A stretch of 45,207 nt of DNA from Geminicoccaceae bacterium (GTDB lineage: Bacteria; Pseudomonadota; Alphaproteobacteria; Geminicoccales; Geminicoccaceae). The position numbers and the translations under genes are program-made. The notes beneath the pieces were generated by a model that was not told the origin of the DNA, searched no databases, and saw only the letters and a list, made by a program, of their open reading frames with translations. The stretch is taken from NCBI GenBank assembly GCA_028285265.1, contig JANQPX010000029.1:1-45207 (forward strand). The letters are read 5' to 3'. Positions 1-8,720 of the stretch are shown here, one piece after another (position 1 is the stretch's first letter; every line of letters begins with the position of its first letter).

Positions 1-154
1 GGGCCTTGATGGTTACATCACCAAACTGGCCAAAAACACGTTGGTTTTGAAGCGCTTCAATCTCGCTTTTGGCAGCCAGCAGATTGTCTCGAAGGTCGCC
101 TTTTACGGCCGGGACGCCGTCCAGAGGCTTCGTCGGATCAATCGCGCTGACCAT
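1..154 (-). CDS. Partial hypothetical protein, phage-structural-like N-terminus
   Basis: The minus strand reads open from an ATG at 154 to the window edge, giving about 51 residues beginning MVSAIDPTKPLDGVPAVKGD and continuing into a helical stretch (LRDNLLAAKSEIEALQ). This type of start, a short proline-rich lead followed by 'LR.NLLAAK.EI', resembles hypothetical proteins found with phage tail or structural genes in alphaproteobacteria. That resemblance is from memory, not a search. No purine-rich ribosome site precedes the ATG on this strand; the bases just upstream read CTCCTCCTA, so the AGGAGG lies on the opposite strand. The rest of the gene is outside the window, so function is unknown. 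Confidence 0.5.
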   Translation of the reverse strand, partial: MVSAIDPTKPLDGVPAVKGDLRDNLLAAKSEIEALQNQRVFGQFGDVTIKA

Positions 155-674
155 TAGGAGGAGTCCAATTTTTTGCTGCAGGAGGCGATGTTTATGAGGC
201 TAATATCCTATTAGTAGTTTTTATGTCAACGCAAAGAACAACTTATGCGATTAACTTGAACAGCGTTCAAATATTGAAAAACAATGGCCTGAAGCGATCA
301 AAAATTTGCTGTTGAGCGCGATGCTTTACGATCGTTGAGAGCGCTTCCTTGATCATGCATCTCTGTCCTTTGTTGATCAGCAAAGCGCTGACCTCGGATG
401 CAACCATTCCCGATATGCATTCAACCATCACCCCGCGACCAGCAAAGCGACGTCGTCTTTGGTTAGAGGCAGCAATCCGGGAGTTGGGATTGTCTCTAAG
501 GCAGATACGCCGCCCTTCCCCAGGCGAGCAGTGACTTGCCTCGGGACCTCAGCGACAGAGGTCACGCTCAGAGGCGATGGCAGGAACCGGTCTCCGTTCG
601 CCCCGCCGCACCGTATCCGCTTCGCCTTGAGACCAAAACTGCGGCGATATCGAGCTTGGCCGCTTAGCGCCTTA
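155..674. other. Intergenic region, AT-rich on the left, with one palindrome
   Basis: No convincing gene is seen. Three overlapping open frames at 349-724 on both strands have no recognisable motifs and look like chance. The left part (about 170-340) is AT-rich compared with its surroundings and holds the palindrome at 256-270. It could carry the promoter of the partial gene at 1-154. Confidence 0.5.
256..270. promoter_or_regulatory. Candidate operator palindrome
   Basis: TTGAACAGCGTTCAA has two perfect 6-base arms around a 3-base centre, in AT-rich non-coding DNA about 100 bases upstream of the minus-strand gene at 1-154. The shape is that of a dimeric repressor site, for example TetR-like. 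The binding protein is unknown. Confidence 0.3.
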
Positions 675-1463
675 TTATCCCACCGGCAGAGATCGGATCG
701 CTGAGGCGCTAGCCTTGCCTGCATCCAGCATCAGCGACAGATCGCTGCCGGCAAGGATCATGCGAAAGCCCATATCGACATATCGCTCAATCAGGTCTTG
801 GCGATAAACGCCGCCGAGCCCAGGATGGATACCGGCCGAACGGCATGCTGCGACCACCTTGCTCAGAGCTTCGACCATCAAAGCATGATCGAGATCACCC
901 GGAATACCAAGCTCCATGCTAAGATCATTTGCGCCAACCAGCAGTACATCGACACCAGGCACCCGTGCGATCTTCTCGGCATCATCGATAGCCTGAGCGG
1001 ATTCGATCATCAAGATCAGCAAGGTGGAAGCGTTGACAGCTGCAGCCGCTTCGCCAAGCGGCGTTGAAGCGAAATCGAGTTGAGGCAGACGCCCTACCAC
1101 CGAACGCTTACCAATCGGCGGATAGCGGCTATGTTGGACCATCGCTTCCGCAACATCGACGCTATCGACATGGGGAACGACAATCCCCTGCGCGCCGCCA
1201 TCGAGTGCTTTGGCAGCATGATAGTGCTCGATCCCCGGCACCCGAACGATCGGTGTGATTCCGGCATCCTGGGCAGCACAGGAGATGTCGGCCGCATTGT
1301 CCAGACTCGAAGAGCTATGCTCTTGATCAATGAACAACCAATCAAAGCCAGCTGTCTTCATGAGCTTGGCGATGTCAACCGTCCGCGCTTGGCGCAGACC
1401 GACCCCAATCGCAAGGTCGCCGTTGTCGAGGCGATTCTTGGCGACATTTTCTATCCTAGTCAG
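675..1463 (-). CDS. HpcH/HpaI family aldolase
   Basis: A class II pyruvate aldolase of the HpcH/HpaI family, which cleaves or forms 4-hydroxy-2-oxo acids using a divalent metal. Visible motifs are GFDWLFIDQEHSSSSLD (catalytic-site start), PPIGKRSVVG (substrate-binding Arg loop), LLILMIESAQAIDD (metal Glu) and VLLVGANDLSMELG (metal Asp). Family proteins are about 250-265 aa; this start gives 262 aa. The frame is open further up, to a GTG at 1532, but an AGGGAGGAG ribosome site at 1468-1476 points to a CTG at 1463. Translation from there (LTRIENVAKNRLDNGDLAIG) matches the usual N-terminus of the family. No ATG is available in frame near it. It lies just downstream of the dodecin gene on the same strand and is probably co-transcribed. 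The natural substrate cannot be told. Confidence 0.85.
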   Translation of the reverse strand: MTRIENVAKNRLDNGDLAIGVGLRQARTVDIAKLMKTAGFDWLFIDQEHSSSSLDNAADISCAAQDAGITPIVRVPGIEHYHAAKALDGGAQGIVVPHVDSVDVAEAMVQHSRYPPIGKRSVVGRLPQLDFASTPLGEAAAAVNASTLLILMIESAQAIDDAEKIARVPGVDVLLVGANDLSMELGIPGDLDHALMVEALSKVVAACRSAGIHPGLGGVYRQDLIERYVDMGFRMILAGSDLSLMLDAGKASASAIRSLPVG

Positions 1464-1545
1464 CGCGCTCCTCCCTCTCGGAATCGTCACTGAGCCCGAG
1501 CTGGCGCCACCCAACGTTGCGGCGCCAGCCACAATGGCTTTCTAG

Positions 1546-1746
1546 CTATTCAAGGATGAACGTCACTTCGAGATTGACACGATACTCGGTAATTTTCCCC
1601 TTCTCGACAATGACCTTTTGCCCCTTCACCCAGGCCCCTTTGACATTCTTGAGTGTTTTACAGGCACGCTTTACGCCAACTTTTACGGCATCGTCGAAGC
1701 TCTTTGGTGAACCTGCAATGATTTCTGTTACGCGCGCAACCGACAT
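1546..1746 (-). CDS. Dodecin, flavin-binding storage protein
   Basis: A 66-residue protein with the full dodecin pattern: MSVARVTEIIAGSPKSFDDAV at the start, KTLKNVKGAWVKGQ in the centre, and ITEYRVNLEVTFILE at the C-terminus. Dodecins assemble as hollow dodecamers that bind riboflavin or FMN and are thought to buffer free flavin in the cytoplasm. The tryptophan of GAWVKGQ is in the position of the Trp that stacks on flavin in the family. The ATG at 1746 follows a GAGGAG ribosome site. The HpcH/HpaI aldolase follows on the same strand. Confidence 0.9.
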   Translation of the reverse strand: MSVARVTEIIAGSPKSFDDAVKVGVKRACKTLKNVKGAWVKGQKVIVEKGKITEYRVNLEVTFILE

Positions 1747-1791
1747 GGCGAAGTCTCCTCATTTCATTAGAAACGGCGCTGACTTGGCACG

Positions 1792-1817
1792 CTTAGACTG
1801 ACGCCATGCCGTCTAAG
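1792..1817. promoter_or_regulatory. Inverted repeat between pncC and the dodecin gene
   Basis: CTTAGAC and GTCTAAG form perfect 7-base arms around a 12-base centre, lying between the pncC stop and the dodecin start. There is no T-run on either side, so it is more likely an operator or RNA hairpin than an intrinsic terminator. Confidence 0.3.
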
Positions 1818-1841
1818 ACGCAAGTTGGCCGAGAGGTCTCG

Positions 1842-2336
1842 CTAATGCCGACGAAGAATCTCTTCGATCATAACCAAGGCACGTATCAGCGTTGCCTCGC
1901 GCACGGCGTGGCGGTCGCCAGGAAAAGTTTCACGTGCGATTTGAATCTGTTCCTTGAAAGCAAGAGCGAGGTAGACAAGGCCAACTGGCTTGTCTGCTGT
2001 TGCGCCGCCTGGGCCTGCGATTCCTGTTACCGCAATCGCGAGATCAACGTTGGCTTGTTTCTTCGCTCCGGTCGCCATGGCTTCTGCCACCTCAGCGCTG
2101 ACAGCCCCATGTCCGATGAGAGTGTCGGCAGCAACCCCTAGAAGTTCCTGTTTGGCTCGATTGCTATAGGTAACGAAGCCACGGTCAACGACAGCGGATG
2201 AGCCAGGAATTTCGGTCAGACAAGCCGTAATGAGTCCGCCAGTACATGACTCCGCAGCCGCAAGGCTGAGCTCCCGAGCTGCGCAGTTGTCGATGATATT
2301 CTCGGCAAGTTTGAGCGTTGCATCTGCGAAGGGCAT
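1842..2336 (-). CDS. pncC: Nicotinamide-nucleotide amidohydrolase (CinA C-terminal family)
   Basis: A stand-alone CinA C-terminal domain protein of about 164 aa. PncC deamidates nicotinamide mononucleotide to nicotinate mononucleotide, recycling NMN made by DNA ligase. Diagnostic motifs are LAAAESCTGGLITACLTEIPGSSAVVDRGFVTYSN, with the catalytic Ser in ESCTGG, then GHGAVSAEVAEAMATG and AIAVTGIAGPGGAT..KPVGLVYLAL. The family motif run is complete. The start is ATG 2336, or GTG 2342 two codons earlier. It starts only a few bases after the ispDF stop, so the two are probably one transcript, an order common in alphaproteobacteria. Confidence 0.88.
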   Translation of the reverse strand: MPFADATLKLAENIIDNCAARELSLAAAESCTGGLITACLTEIPGSSAVVDRGFVTYSNRAKQELLGVAADTLIGHGAVSAEVAEAMATGAKKQANVDLAIAVTGIAGPGGATADKPVGLVYLALAFKEQIQIARETFPGDRHAVREATLIRALVMIEEILRRH

Positions 2337-2349
2337 GACCACTGATCAC

Positions 2350-3516
2350 TCACATCGGAAGTAACACCGTAGCAACAGCCTGAGCGGCGATCCCCTCTCC
2401 GCGCCCAGCGAATCCCAGCCGTTCCGTCGTCGTAGCTTTGACGCTAATCCGGCGCTTTGGAAGACGTAGCAGGTCGGCAATGCGTTCCGTCATTGCATCG
2501 CGATAAGGGCCGATCTTCGGTCGCTCACAAATCAAGGTCGCGTCGACGTGCAGAATCTTCCCGCCGGCATGATCGATTTCATCGCGCGCATGCGTCAGAA
2601 AGATTGCGGAGTCTGCCCCCTTCCAAGCCGGATCGCTCGGCGGGAAATGACTACCAATGTCACCTCTCGCGAGCGCACCAAGAAGCGCATCGGTGATCGC
2701 GTGTAGACCGACATCCGCATCCGAGTGCCCGATCATACGAAAGGGCTCGGGCAGCGTCAGCCCCATCAGGACGAGCCCTCCACCGTCCTCGGGATCGGCT
2801 GGCTCGAGGCGGTGGACATCAAAGCCCATGCCGGTCCGAGGCAAGAGCCCGCCCATGATGCGATCCTCGACACGTGCGAGATCATCTTGCACGGTCACCT
2901 TGATGTTTTCCTCGTCACCGTCCACGATCGCGACAGAAAGACCTGCGGCTTCAGCGACAGAAGCATCATCTGTCATGGCCTGCCCCTGAAAACGACGATG
3001 CGCACCAAGGATCGCATCGAACGCAAAACCCTGAGGCGTTTGAGCTCGGAAAAGTCGATGCCTGTCAACAGTCTCAATGACCTTCTCGCCATCGGCACGT
3101 TTTAGCGTATCGGCAACAGGTAGGACGGGCAGAACGCCGTCATGGCGATCCAATGCCGCGACAACGCGGGCAATCACCTCCGCGCTCACGAGTGGCCGCG
3201 CCGCATCGTGGATCAGCACTTTTTCGGGCGGATTTTCAGTCAGACTTTCCAGCCCCAATCGTCCGGAGTCTTGCCTCGTTTCGCCACCGAAAACAGGCGC
3301 TAGCAAATCCAGCCCGGCAATCGCCCGATCGTAATGGGAACGATCGTCAGGGTGTATTACGGTGCGCACGCCAGTGATGTCTGGGTGTCGAGAGAACCGC
3401 ATCAAGGTGTGCTTCAAGAGCGGCACGCCAAAAAGCGGGGCGTATTGTTTGGGGAGCTCATGACCGAAACGCTGGCCCCGGCCTGAAGCAACGACAATGG
3501 CGACGCAACCCGTCAT
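2350..3516 (-). CDS. ispDF: Bifunctional IspD/IspF of the MEP isoprenoid pathway
   Basis: A 388-residue fusion of 2-C-methyl-D-erythritol 4-phosphate cytidylyltransferase (about residues 1-220) and 2-C-methyl-D-erythritol 2,4-cyclodiphosphate synthase (about 228-388). The IspD half has the nucleotide-binding start VVASGRGQRFGHELPKQY and the motif LIHDAARPLV. The IspF half has TGMGFDVHRL, with the zinc Asp and His, then MIGHSDADVGLHAITDALLGALA.GDIG and VKATTTERLGFAGRGEGIAAQAV. The fused form is typical of alpha- and epsilonproteobacteria. The gene diverges from ntrB; dusB, often found next to ntrB in this class, is not present here. pncC follows on the same strand. Confidence 0.95.
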   Translation of the reverse strand: MTGCVAIVVASGRGQRFGHELPKQYAPLFGVPLLKHTLMRFSRHPDITGVRTVIHPDDRSHYDRAIAGLDLLAPVFGGETRQDSGRLGLESLTENPPEKVLIHDAARPLVSAEVIARVVAALDRHDGVLPVLPVADTLKRADGEKVIETVDRHRLFRAQTPQGFAFDAILGAHRRFQGQAMTDDASVAEAAGLSVAIVDGDEENIKVTVQDDLARVEDRIMGGLLPRTGMGFDVHRLEPADPEDGGGLVLMGLTLPEPFRMIGHSDADVGLHAITDALLGALARGDIGSHFPPSDPAWKGADSAIFLTHARDEIDHAGGKILHVDATLICERPKIGPYRDAMTERIADLLRLPKRRISVKATTTERLGFAGRGEGIAAQAVATVLLPM

Positions 3517-3840
3517 CAGGGCAAGCCCCCTTGCCGCAAGCTCTCCTTCAATTGCATCGCCGCAGTGCTCAACTCGTCCGTCCTTTAGGCACGACAGTTT
3601 TGTCGGAAGCCGACTATGCGATTACCAGGAAAAATCACGTTCGGTCCATGGTCAGTTCGCGAAAGGCCGTTACGTCGGCAGGATTTTATCGGAAACCCTT
3701 GCTATTGAAGCCATGCGAGCGTATTTTTTGCATGTATTTTGTGCACAAGGCCGGAGTGCCCAAAAATTAACCACGCACAACCAAAAGCGCCATCGCAAGA
3801 TGGCAAGGACCTGAACGAGCCGTGCGCGACCATCGAGTCG
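3517..3840. other. Divergent intergenic region between ispDF and ntrB
   Basis: About 320 bases separate the two start codons. It holds an NtrC-type palindrome (3729-3745), presumably the ntrB promoter, and the upstream in-frame extension of ntrB from TTG 3739. No other gene is evident. Confidence 0.5.
3729..3745. promoter_or_regulatory. Candidate NtrC-binding palindrome upstream of ntrB
   Basis: TGCATGTATTTTGTGCA is 17 bases long with TGCA at each end, the same length and ends as the classical NtrC site TGCAC-N7-GTGCA; the right arm keeps GTGCA. It lies about 100 bases before the ATG of ntrB, which would fit autoregulation of ntrBC. Assignment is by pattern only. Confidence 0.4.
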
Positions 3841-4923
3841 ATGATCATGAACGCGATGGCATCGAGCGTCCTCGTGGTAACGCCATCGATGCGCGTCGCC
3901 TTCGTCAATCCGGCTGCAGAGCAACTCTTAGGCGTCAGCAGCACACTGCTGAAAAAGACGCCTTTACAAGAGCTTATGCCGGTCGATAGTCCACTTTTGG
4001 ACCGCATCCGCCGCGTGCAGCTCGACGGCAGCAGCATCTCCGACTATCGGGTTGAACTCCCGTTTTTACGCGAAACCCGACATCTGCTGGACTTGCATGT
4101 CTCACCGTTGATCGACCGACCCGGCGACGTCCTGGTTCTCCTACACCCTTGCTCTGTTGCCCACCGGCTCAATCACCAGCTCAGCCATCGCGGTCGCGCG
4201 CGCTCGGTCGCCGTGCTCGGCGCCACGCTGGCCCATGAGGTTAAGAACCCGCTTTCCGGGATCCGCGGGGCCGCCCAACTTCTCGAGGCCGGGTTGAATG
4301 AGAGCGAGCGCCCCCTGACACGTCTCATTTGTGATGAGACCGATAGGATCTGCGCGCTCGTCGATCAGATGGAGCAATTCGCTGACCTAAAACCACTCGT
4401 GCGTGGACCGGTCAACATCTACGAGGTTCTCGAACGCGTCCGCCGTCTTGCTGAGACCGGCTTTGCCAAGCGCGTTCGCTTTGTTGAGCGTTACGACCCC
4501 TCCCTTCCGGAAGTCGATGGTGATCGAGACCAGCTCGTGCAAGTCTTTTTGAACCTTGTGAAGAATGCGGCCGAAGCCGTGCCGTCCGAGGACGGTGAAA
4601 TTATGCTGACGACCCAGTTTCACCACGGCCTCTCTATTCGTGTCCCCAACAGTCGCGAACGCGTCGATCTGCCAATCACCATCAAGATCCAGGATAATGG
4701 CCCAGGTGTCAGCAATGACGTCGCGCCGCATATCTTCGAGCCCTTCATTTCGACCAAGCATTCGGGCACGGGCCTCGGTTTGCCATTGGTCGCTAAAATC
4801 GTTGGTGATCATGGCGGCATCCTGGAATTCGAAAATCTCGCACGCGGCGCTCTGTTCCGAATCCATCTCCCTGCCTATCGCCGATCTACGGGCAAAACCG
4901 ACCGACAAGAAACCGTCAAATAG
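3841..4923 (+). CDS. ntrB: Nitrogen regulation sensor histidine kinase NtrB
   Basis: Cytoplasmic sensor kinase/phosphatase that phosphorylates NtrC under nitrogen limitation and is controlled by PII proteins. It has an N-terminal PAS domain ([22 protein letters not shown]), a HisKA helix with the phospho-acceptor His in [21 protein letters not shown], and an HATPase domain with the N box ([16 protein letters not shown]), the G1 box ([10 protein letters not shown]) and [13 protein letters not shown]. No membrane segment is seen. The start is uncertain: ATG 3841 gives 360 aa, while the frame is open back to TTG 3739 and the PAS domain begins almost at the ATG, so a non-ATG start upstream is possible. 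ntrC begins 8 bases after the stop, so the two form one operon. Confidence 0.93.
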   Translation: MIMNAMASSVLVVTPSMRVAFVNPAAEQLLGVSSTLLKKTPLQELMPVDSPLLDRIRRVQLDGSSISDYRVELPFLRETRHLLDLHVSPLIDRPGDVLVLLHPCSVAHRLNHQLSHRGRARSVAVLGATLAHEVKNPLSGIRGAAQLLEAGLNESERPLTRLICDETDRICALVDQMEQFADLKPLVRGPVNIYEVLERVRRLAETGFAKRVRFVERYDPSLPEVDGDRDQLVQVFLNLVKNAAEAVPSEDGEIMLTTQFHHGLSIRVPNSRERVDLPITIKIQDNGPGVSNDVAPHIFEPFISTKHSGTGLGLPLVAKIVGDHGGILEFENLARGALFRIHLPAYRRSTGKTDRQETVK

Positions 4924-4931
4924 GAAACAGC

Positions 4932-6368
4932 ATGGCCGAGCCGACCATTCTCCTCGCCGACGATGATGCAGGTATCCGCACGGTCATTTCACGAGCGCTT
5001 ACGCAGCAAGGCTATCATGTACGTGCCACTGGCATGGCTTCGACGCTTTGGCGCTGGATGGAGGATGGCTCGGGCGATATTGCGATTCTTGACGTGGTGC
5101 TTCCTGACGAGAACACGCTCGACCTCCTGCCGCGGATTAAACAACGCCGCCCACAGCTTCCGATTATCATGATGAGCGCACAAAACACGCTGCTCACAGC
5201 GGTTCGTGCAACCGAACGCGGGGCCTTCGATTACCTACCAAAGCCGTTCGACCTCGCCGACCTCGTCTCCATGGTAAAGCGCGCTTTTGCCGTGCCTGCC
5301 CCCGGCGTAAGTATCGCTGGCGGCCAAGAGGAAACGCTCCCGATCATCGGTCGCTCGTCACCGATGCAAGATATCTACCGTATCATCGCACGCTTGACAG
5401 GTACCGATCTCACAGCCTTGGTCACCGGCGAAAGCGGCACGGGCAAAGAACTGGTAGCCCGCGCGATGCACGATTATGGCAAGCGCAGAAATGGCCCATT
5501 CGTTGCTGTCAATATGGCGGCCATTCCGCGCGAGCTTATCGAAAGTGAGCTGTTCGGTCACGAGAAGGGAGCCTTCACCGGTGCAGCCGTGCGGAAGATT
5601 GGGCGTTTTGAGCAAGCCGAAGGCGGAACCCTTTTCCTCGATGAAATCGGCGATATGCCGCTCGAAGCGCAAACACGCCTGTTACGGGTCCTCCAGTCCG
5701 GCGAATTCATGACGGTCGGCGGCCGCTCTCCGATCAAGGCAGATCTTCGTATTGTGGCAGCGACCCATCGCGACCTTCGCCAACTCGTCACTCAGGGGCT
5801 CTTTAGAGAAGATCTCTTTTATCGGCTGAACGTCGTTCCTATTCGGCTACCGCCCCTTCGCGAGCGTGCCGAGGATATACCGGCGCTTGCTCAGCATTTT
5901 CTTGGTCAGGCGAAAGACGAAGGGCTGCCGACAAAGACGATCGAACCTGAAGCGATGACACTGCTTAAGACCTACGAATGGCCTGGCAATGTACGGGAAC
6001 TGGAAAACCTGGTTCGCCGCCTGGCTGTACTCTACGCCGAGGATGCTATCGGTCGCGATGTCATCGAGATTGAGCTCCGCGCAAGCCGCCCTACGCTCGA
6101 TAATGGCATAGATGATGATAGTGACGATCTTGGCGGATTTGTGACCCGTCATCTGGACCTGATGTTCGATAGTTTCGAAGGACGCTTGCCGCCCAGCGGG
6201 CTTCATGGCAGAATTTTGCGCGAAATTGAGCGACCGCTAATCGAAAAGGTGCTGGCGGTCACCCGAGGGAACCAGCTGAAGGCAGCAGCACTTCTCGGGG
6301 TCAATCGAAACACCTTGCGCAAGAAGATTCGCGAGCTGGACATCGAGGTGACGCGCGTACCGCGCTAG
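4932..6368 (+). CDS. ntrC: Nitrogen regulator NtrC, sigma-54 activator
   Basis: A 478-aa response regulator with receiver, AAA+ and DNA-binding domains. The receiver has the acidic cluster LLADDD (residues 7-12) and phospho-acceptor Asp54 in AILDVVLPD. The AAA+ domain has Walker A GESGTGKE, an intact GAFTGA loop that contacts sigma-54, Walker [14 protein letters not shown] and the arginine-finger region [15 protein letters not shown] Fis-type helix-turn-helix at the end ([20 protein letters not shown]) binds enhancer sites. It should activate sigma-54 promoters for nitrogen assimilation when phosphorylated by NtrB. AGGA stands about 6 bases before the ATG. Length and motif set are normal. Confidence 0.96.
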   Translation: MAEPTILLADDDAGIRTVISRALTQQGYHVRATGMASTLWRWMEDGSGDIAILDVVLPDENTLDLLPRIKQRRPQLPIIMMSAQNTLLTAVRATERGAFDYLPKPFDLADLVSMVKRAFAVPAPGVSIAGGQEETLPIIGRSSPMQDIYRIIARLTGTDLTALVTGESGTGKELVARAMHDYGKRRNGPFVAVNMAAIPRELIESELFGHEKGAFTGAAVRKIGRFEQAEGGTLFLDEIGDMPLEAQTRLLRVLQSGEFMTVGGRSPIKADLRIVAATHRDLRQLVTQGLFREDLFYRLNVVPIRLPPLRERAEDIPALAQHFLGQAKDEGLPTKTIEPEAMTLLKTYEWPGNVRELENLVRRLAVLYAEDAIGRDVIEIELRASRPTLDNGIDDDSDDLGGFVTRHLDLMFDSFEGRLPPSGLHGRILREIERPLIEKVLAVTRGNQLKAAALLGVNRNTLRKKIRELDIEVTRVPR

Positions 6369-6409
6369 CCGGTTCGCCGATCTCAGGAGTTTAGGTCCGC
6401 TCTGACACG

Positions 6410-8644
6410 ATGGCGAGCTTGCTGACCACATCGTCTCAAACGCAGTTGAGCCGACTCGCGTCATGGGTGCAGGGGCGCCACATGGCTCGTCGGCTTGCTA
6501 TCGTGTTGGCAATCGCCGCAACCATCTCGGGCCTCGCGACCTATTTTGCTTTCCGCTCGCTCCAACCTGATGCCACCTGGGTGCTGGCTCTCCTTTGGCT
6601 GGATGTTATCCTGTTATTGGCACTGGGCGGGATCGTCGCCCATAGGTTGGTGCAGATCGTTCTTGCACGACGCCAGGGATCCGCTGGCTCGAGGCTGCAT
6701 GCACGTCTGGTTGCTCTTTTCAGCTTCGTTGCCGTAACGCCTGCGATCATGGTTGCCGTGTTTGCGGTGATGTTTTTGCATTATGGGCTTGAATCTTGGT
6801 TCAGTGAGCGGGTCAGTCAGGCCCTGACCAACTCCCTAAACGTCGCCGAACGCTATCTCGAGGAGCATAAGGAAATCATCCGCGGCGACGCCGTCGCCAT
6901 GGCAGCTGACATCGACCTCGAAGCACCCAATCTTGTGAATGATGCCGCAAGGTTCCAAGACTTTTTTGACTATCAAGCAACCCATCGTTTGCTGACGGAA
7001 GCCATTATTTTCGAAGGCAATGGCCGTCTGATTGCGCGCACCGGCCTGAGTTTCGGCCTGGAGATGGAAGCCCTCCCAAACGCTGAACAGCGCGCAAAAG
7101 CGGAACGGGGCGAACCGGTCATTCTCACCAATGACAACGACGATCGCGTTCGTGCCATTGTCGCGTTGAGCAAATTCGAAGATACCTTTTTGTATGTCGG
7201 TCGTTTCGTTGATAGCCAAGTGCTTGGCTATGTCGCCGAAACCCGTGAGGTCGTTAGCGAATACCAATCCCTCGAACTTCGTCGCTCCGGCATCGAACGA
7301 TTGTTCGCCATTACCTTCGGCGTGGTTGCTCTCCTCCTACTGCTAGCCGCTGTCTGGGTTGGCCTTCTCTTCGCCAATGGCCTTGCCACACGCGTGAGCA
7401 CGCTCATCGAAGCAGCCGATCAAGTCAGCGCGGGCGATCTTACCGTTCGCGTGCCTGAGAGCGAGAACAAGGACGAGATCGACCATCTGCAAAGCACCTT
7501 CAACCGGATGACAGATCAGCTCAGCTCGCAACGTGATGAGCTTGTTCAGGCGAATAGCCAGCTCGATCAGCGACGCGCTTTCACAGAAGCGGTCATCGGC
7601 GGCGTGTCCTCAGGTGTCATCGGTCTCGATCGGCAGGGCTTAATCACGCTTCCAAACCCTTCGGCGCTCGACTTTCTAGACCGCTCGGCGGATCAGTTAA
7701 TCGGCCGTCCCGTCATTGCCGTGCTCCCTGAAATTGCAGGCCTTCTCGCTGGCACGGTCGCCGCACCTCATATTCCTGCTATGGAGGAACAGCTCGAATT
7801 CCGTCGACCTGATGGCAATCGTACCCTTCTTGTGCGCGTATCCGCGCAGCTCGATGACGATCGGCAAATTGCGGGTTTCGTGGTGACCTTCGAGGACATT
7901 ACAGAACTGCTGAGCGCGCAGCGCACGGCCGCTTGGTCAGAGATCGCACGGCGCATTGCTCACGAAATCAAAAACCCGTTGACCCCGATCAGGCTTTCCG
8001 CGGAACGGCTGAAGCGCAAATACCTGCCTCAGATCGAAAAGGATCAAGATACCTTCACCGGTAGCATCGACACCATCGTTCGGCAGGTCGAGACGATTGG
8101 GAATTTGATCAACGAATTTTCTGCTTTTGCACGAATGCCTGCACCGGTCTTCAATTATGAGTCGGCCTGCGATTTGGTTCGACAAGCCGTTTATTTACAG
8201 CAAGGTGCTCGAAGTGACGTCAAGTTCGAAACACAGCTTCCCGAAGCGGACATACAGCTGTATTGTGACAGCCGAAAGGTTGCGCAGGCTCTGACCAACC
8301 TCGTTCAAAATGCGGTTCAGTCAGTGCTCCAGCGGCTGCGTGATGACAAAGATCAAACAGAACGCGGCTGGGTGCTGGTGAAGCTCGACGCGACAGAGCA
8401 TTTCTGTTCGATCGAAGTTCATGACAATGGTCATGGTTTACCGGCGGATGAGCCGGCAGACCGGCTGACCGAACCATATGTGACCAAGAGAGCTGATGGC
8501 ACTGGATTGGGATTGGCGATCGTCAAGAAAATTATGGAAGAGCATTCTGGTACGATCTCACTAAGCAATCGACGGGAAGGCGGCGCATGCGTGAGCTTGT
8601 CTTTTCCCATGCTGCCTGCTGCAAATAAGACTGCAGCGGAGTGA
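6410..8644 (+). CDS. ntrY: Nitrogen/redox sensor histidine kinase NtrY
   Basis: A 744-aa membrane-bound kinase. Hydrophobic segments lie at about residues 28-46, 57-80, 100-125 and 300-325, with a periplasmic sensor region of about 170 residues before the last one. Then follow HAMP (about 325-380), PAS (about 390-500), HisKA with the acceptor His in RIAHEIKNPLTPIRLSAERL, and HATPase with NLVQNAVQSV, IEVHDNGHGL and GTGLGLAIVKKIMEEH. It pairs with NtrX downstream; in alphaproteobacteria the pair is linked to nitrogen metabolism, redox response and envelope functions. ATG 6410 is 41 bases after ntrC; a second in-frame ATG at 6482 would remove the first 24 residues but keep all membrane segments. 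Confidence 0.95.
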   Translation: MASLLTTSSQTQLSRLASWVQGRHMARRLAIVLAIAATISGLATYFAFRSLQPDATWVLALLWLDVILLLALGGIVAHRLVQIVLARRQGSAGSRLHARLVALFSFVAVTPAIMVAVFAVMFLHYGLESWFSERVSQALTNSLNVAERYLEEHKEIIRGDAVAMAADIDLEAPNLVNDAARFQDFFDYQATHRLLTEAIIFEGNGRLIARTGLSFGLEMEALPNAEQRAKAERGEPVILTNDNDDRVRAIVALSKFEDTFLYVGRFVDSQVLGYVAETREVVSEYQSLELRRSGIERLFAITFGVVALLLLLAAVWVGLLFANGLATRVSTLIEAADQVSAGDLTVRVPESENKDEIDHLQSTFNRMTDQLSSQRDELVQANSQLDQRRAFTEAVIGGVSSGVIGLDRQGLITLPNPSALDFLDRSADQLIGRPVIAVLPEIAGLLAGTVAAPHIPAMEEQLEFRRPDGNRTLLVRVSAQLDDDRQIAGFVVTFEDITELLSAQRTAAWSEIARRIAHEIKNPLTPIRLSAERLKRKYLPQIEKDQDTFTGSIDTIVRQVETIGNLINEFSAFARMPAPVFNYESACDLVRQAVYLQQGARSDVKFETQLPEADIQLYCDSRKVAQALTNLVQNAVQSVLQRLRDDKDQTERGWVLVKLDATEHFCSIEVHDNGHGLPADEPADRLTEPYVTKRADGTGLGLAIVKKIMEEHSGTISLSNRREGGACVSLSFPMLPAANKTAAE

Positions 8645-8720
8645 TGGCATTGCCTGAAACCGTTCCAGTCGCTAGGTTTCTTTCGCGATCATCTGCCCAA
8701 CAGCAATTTCCGAGAGTGGT

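Noticed and set aside
349..724. Overlapping open frames on both strands before the aldolase
   Set aside because: No recognisable domain, odd composition and mutual overlap; treated as chance.
1800..1860. A tRNA-like string (ttggccgagaggtctcgc)
   Set aside because: No cloverleaf, no T-arm and overlap with the pncC end; not a tRNA.
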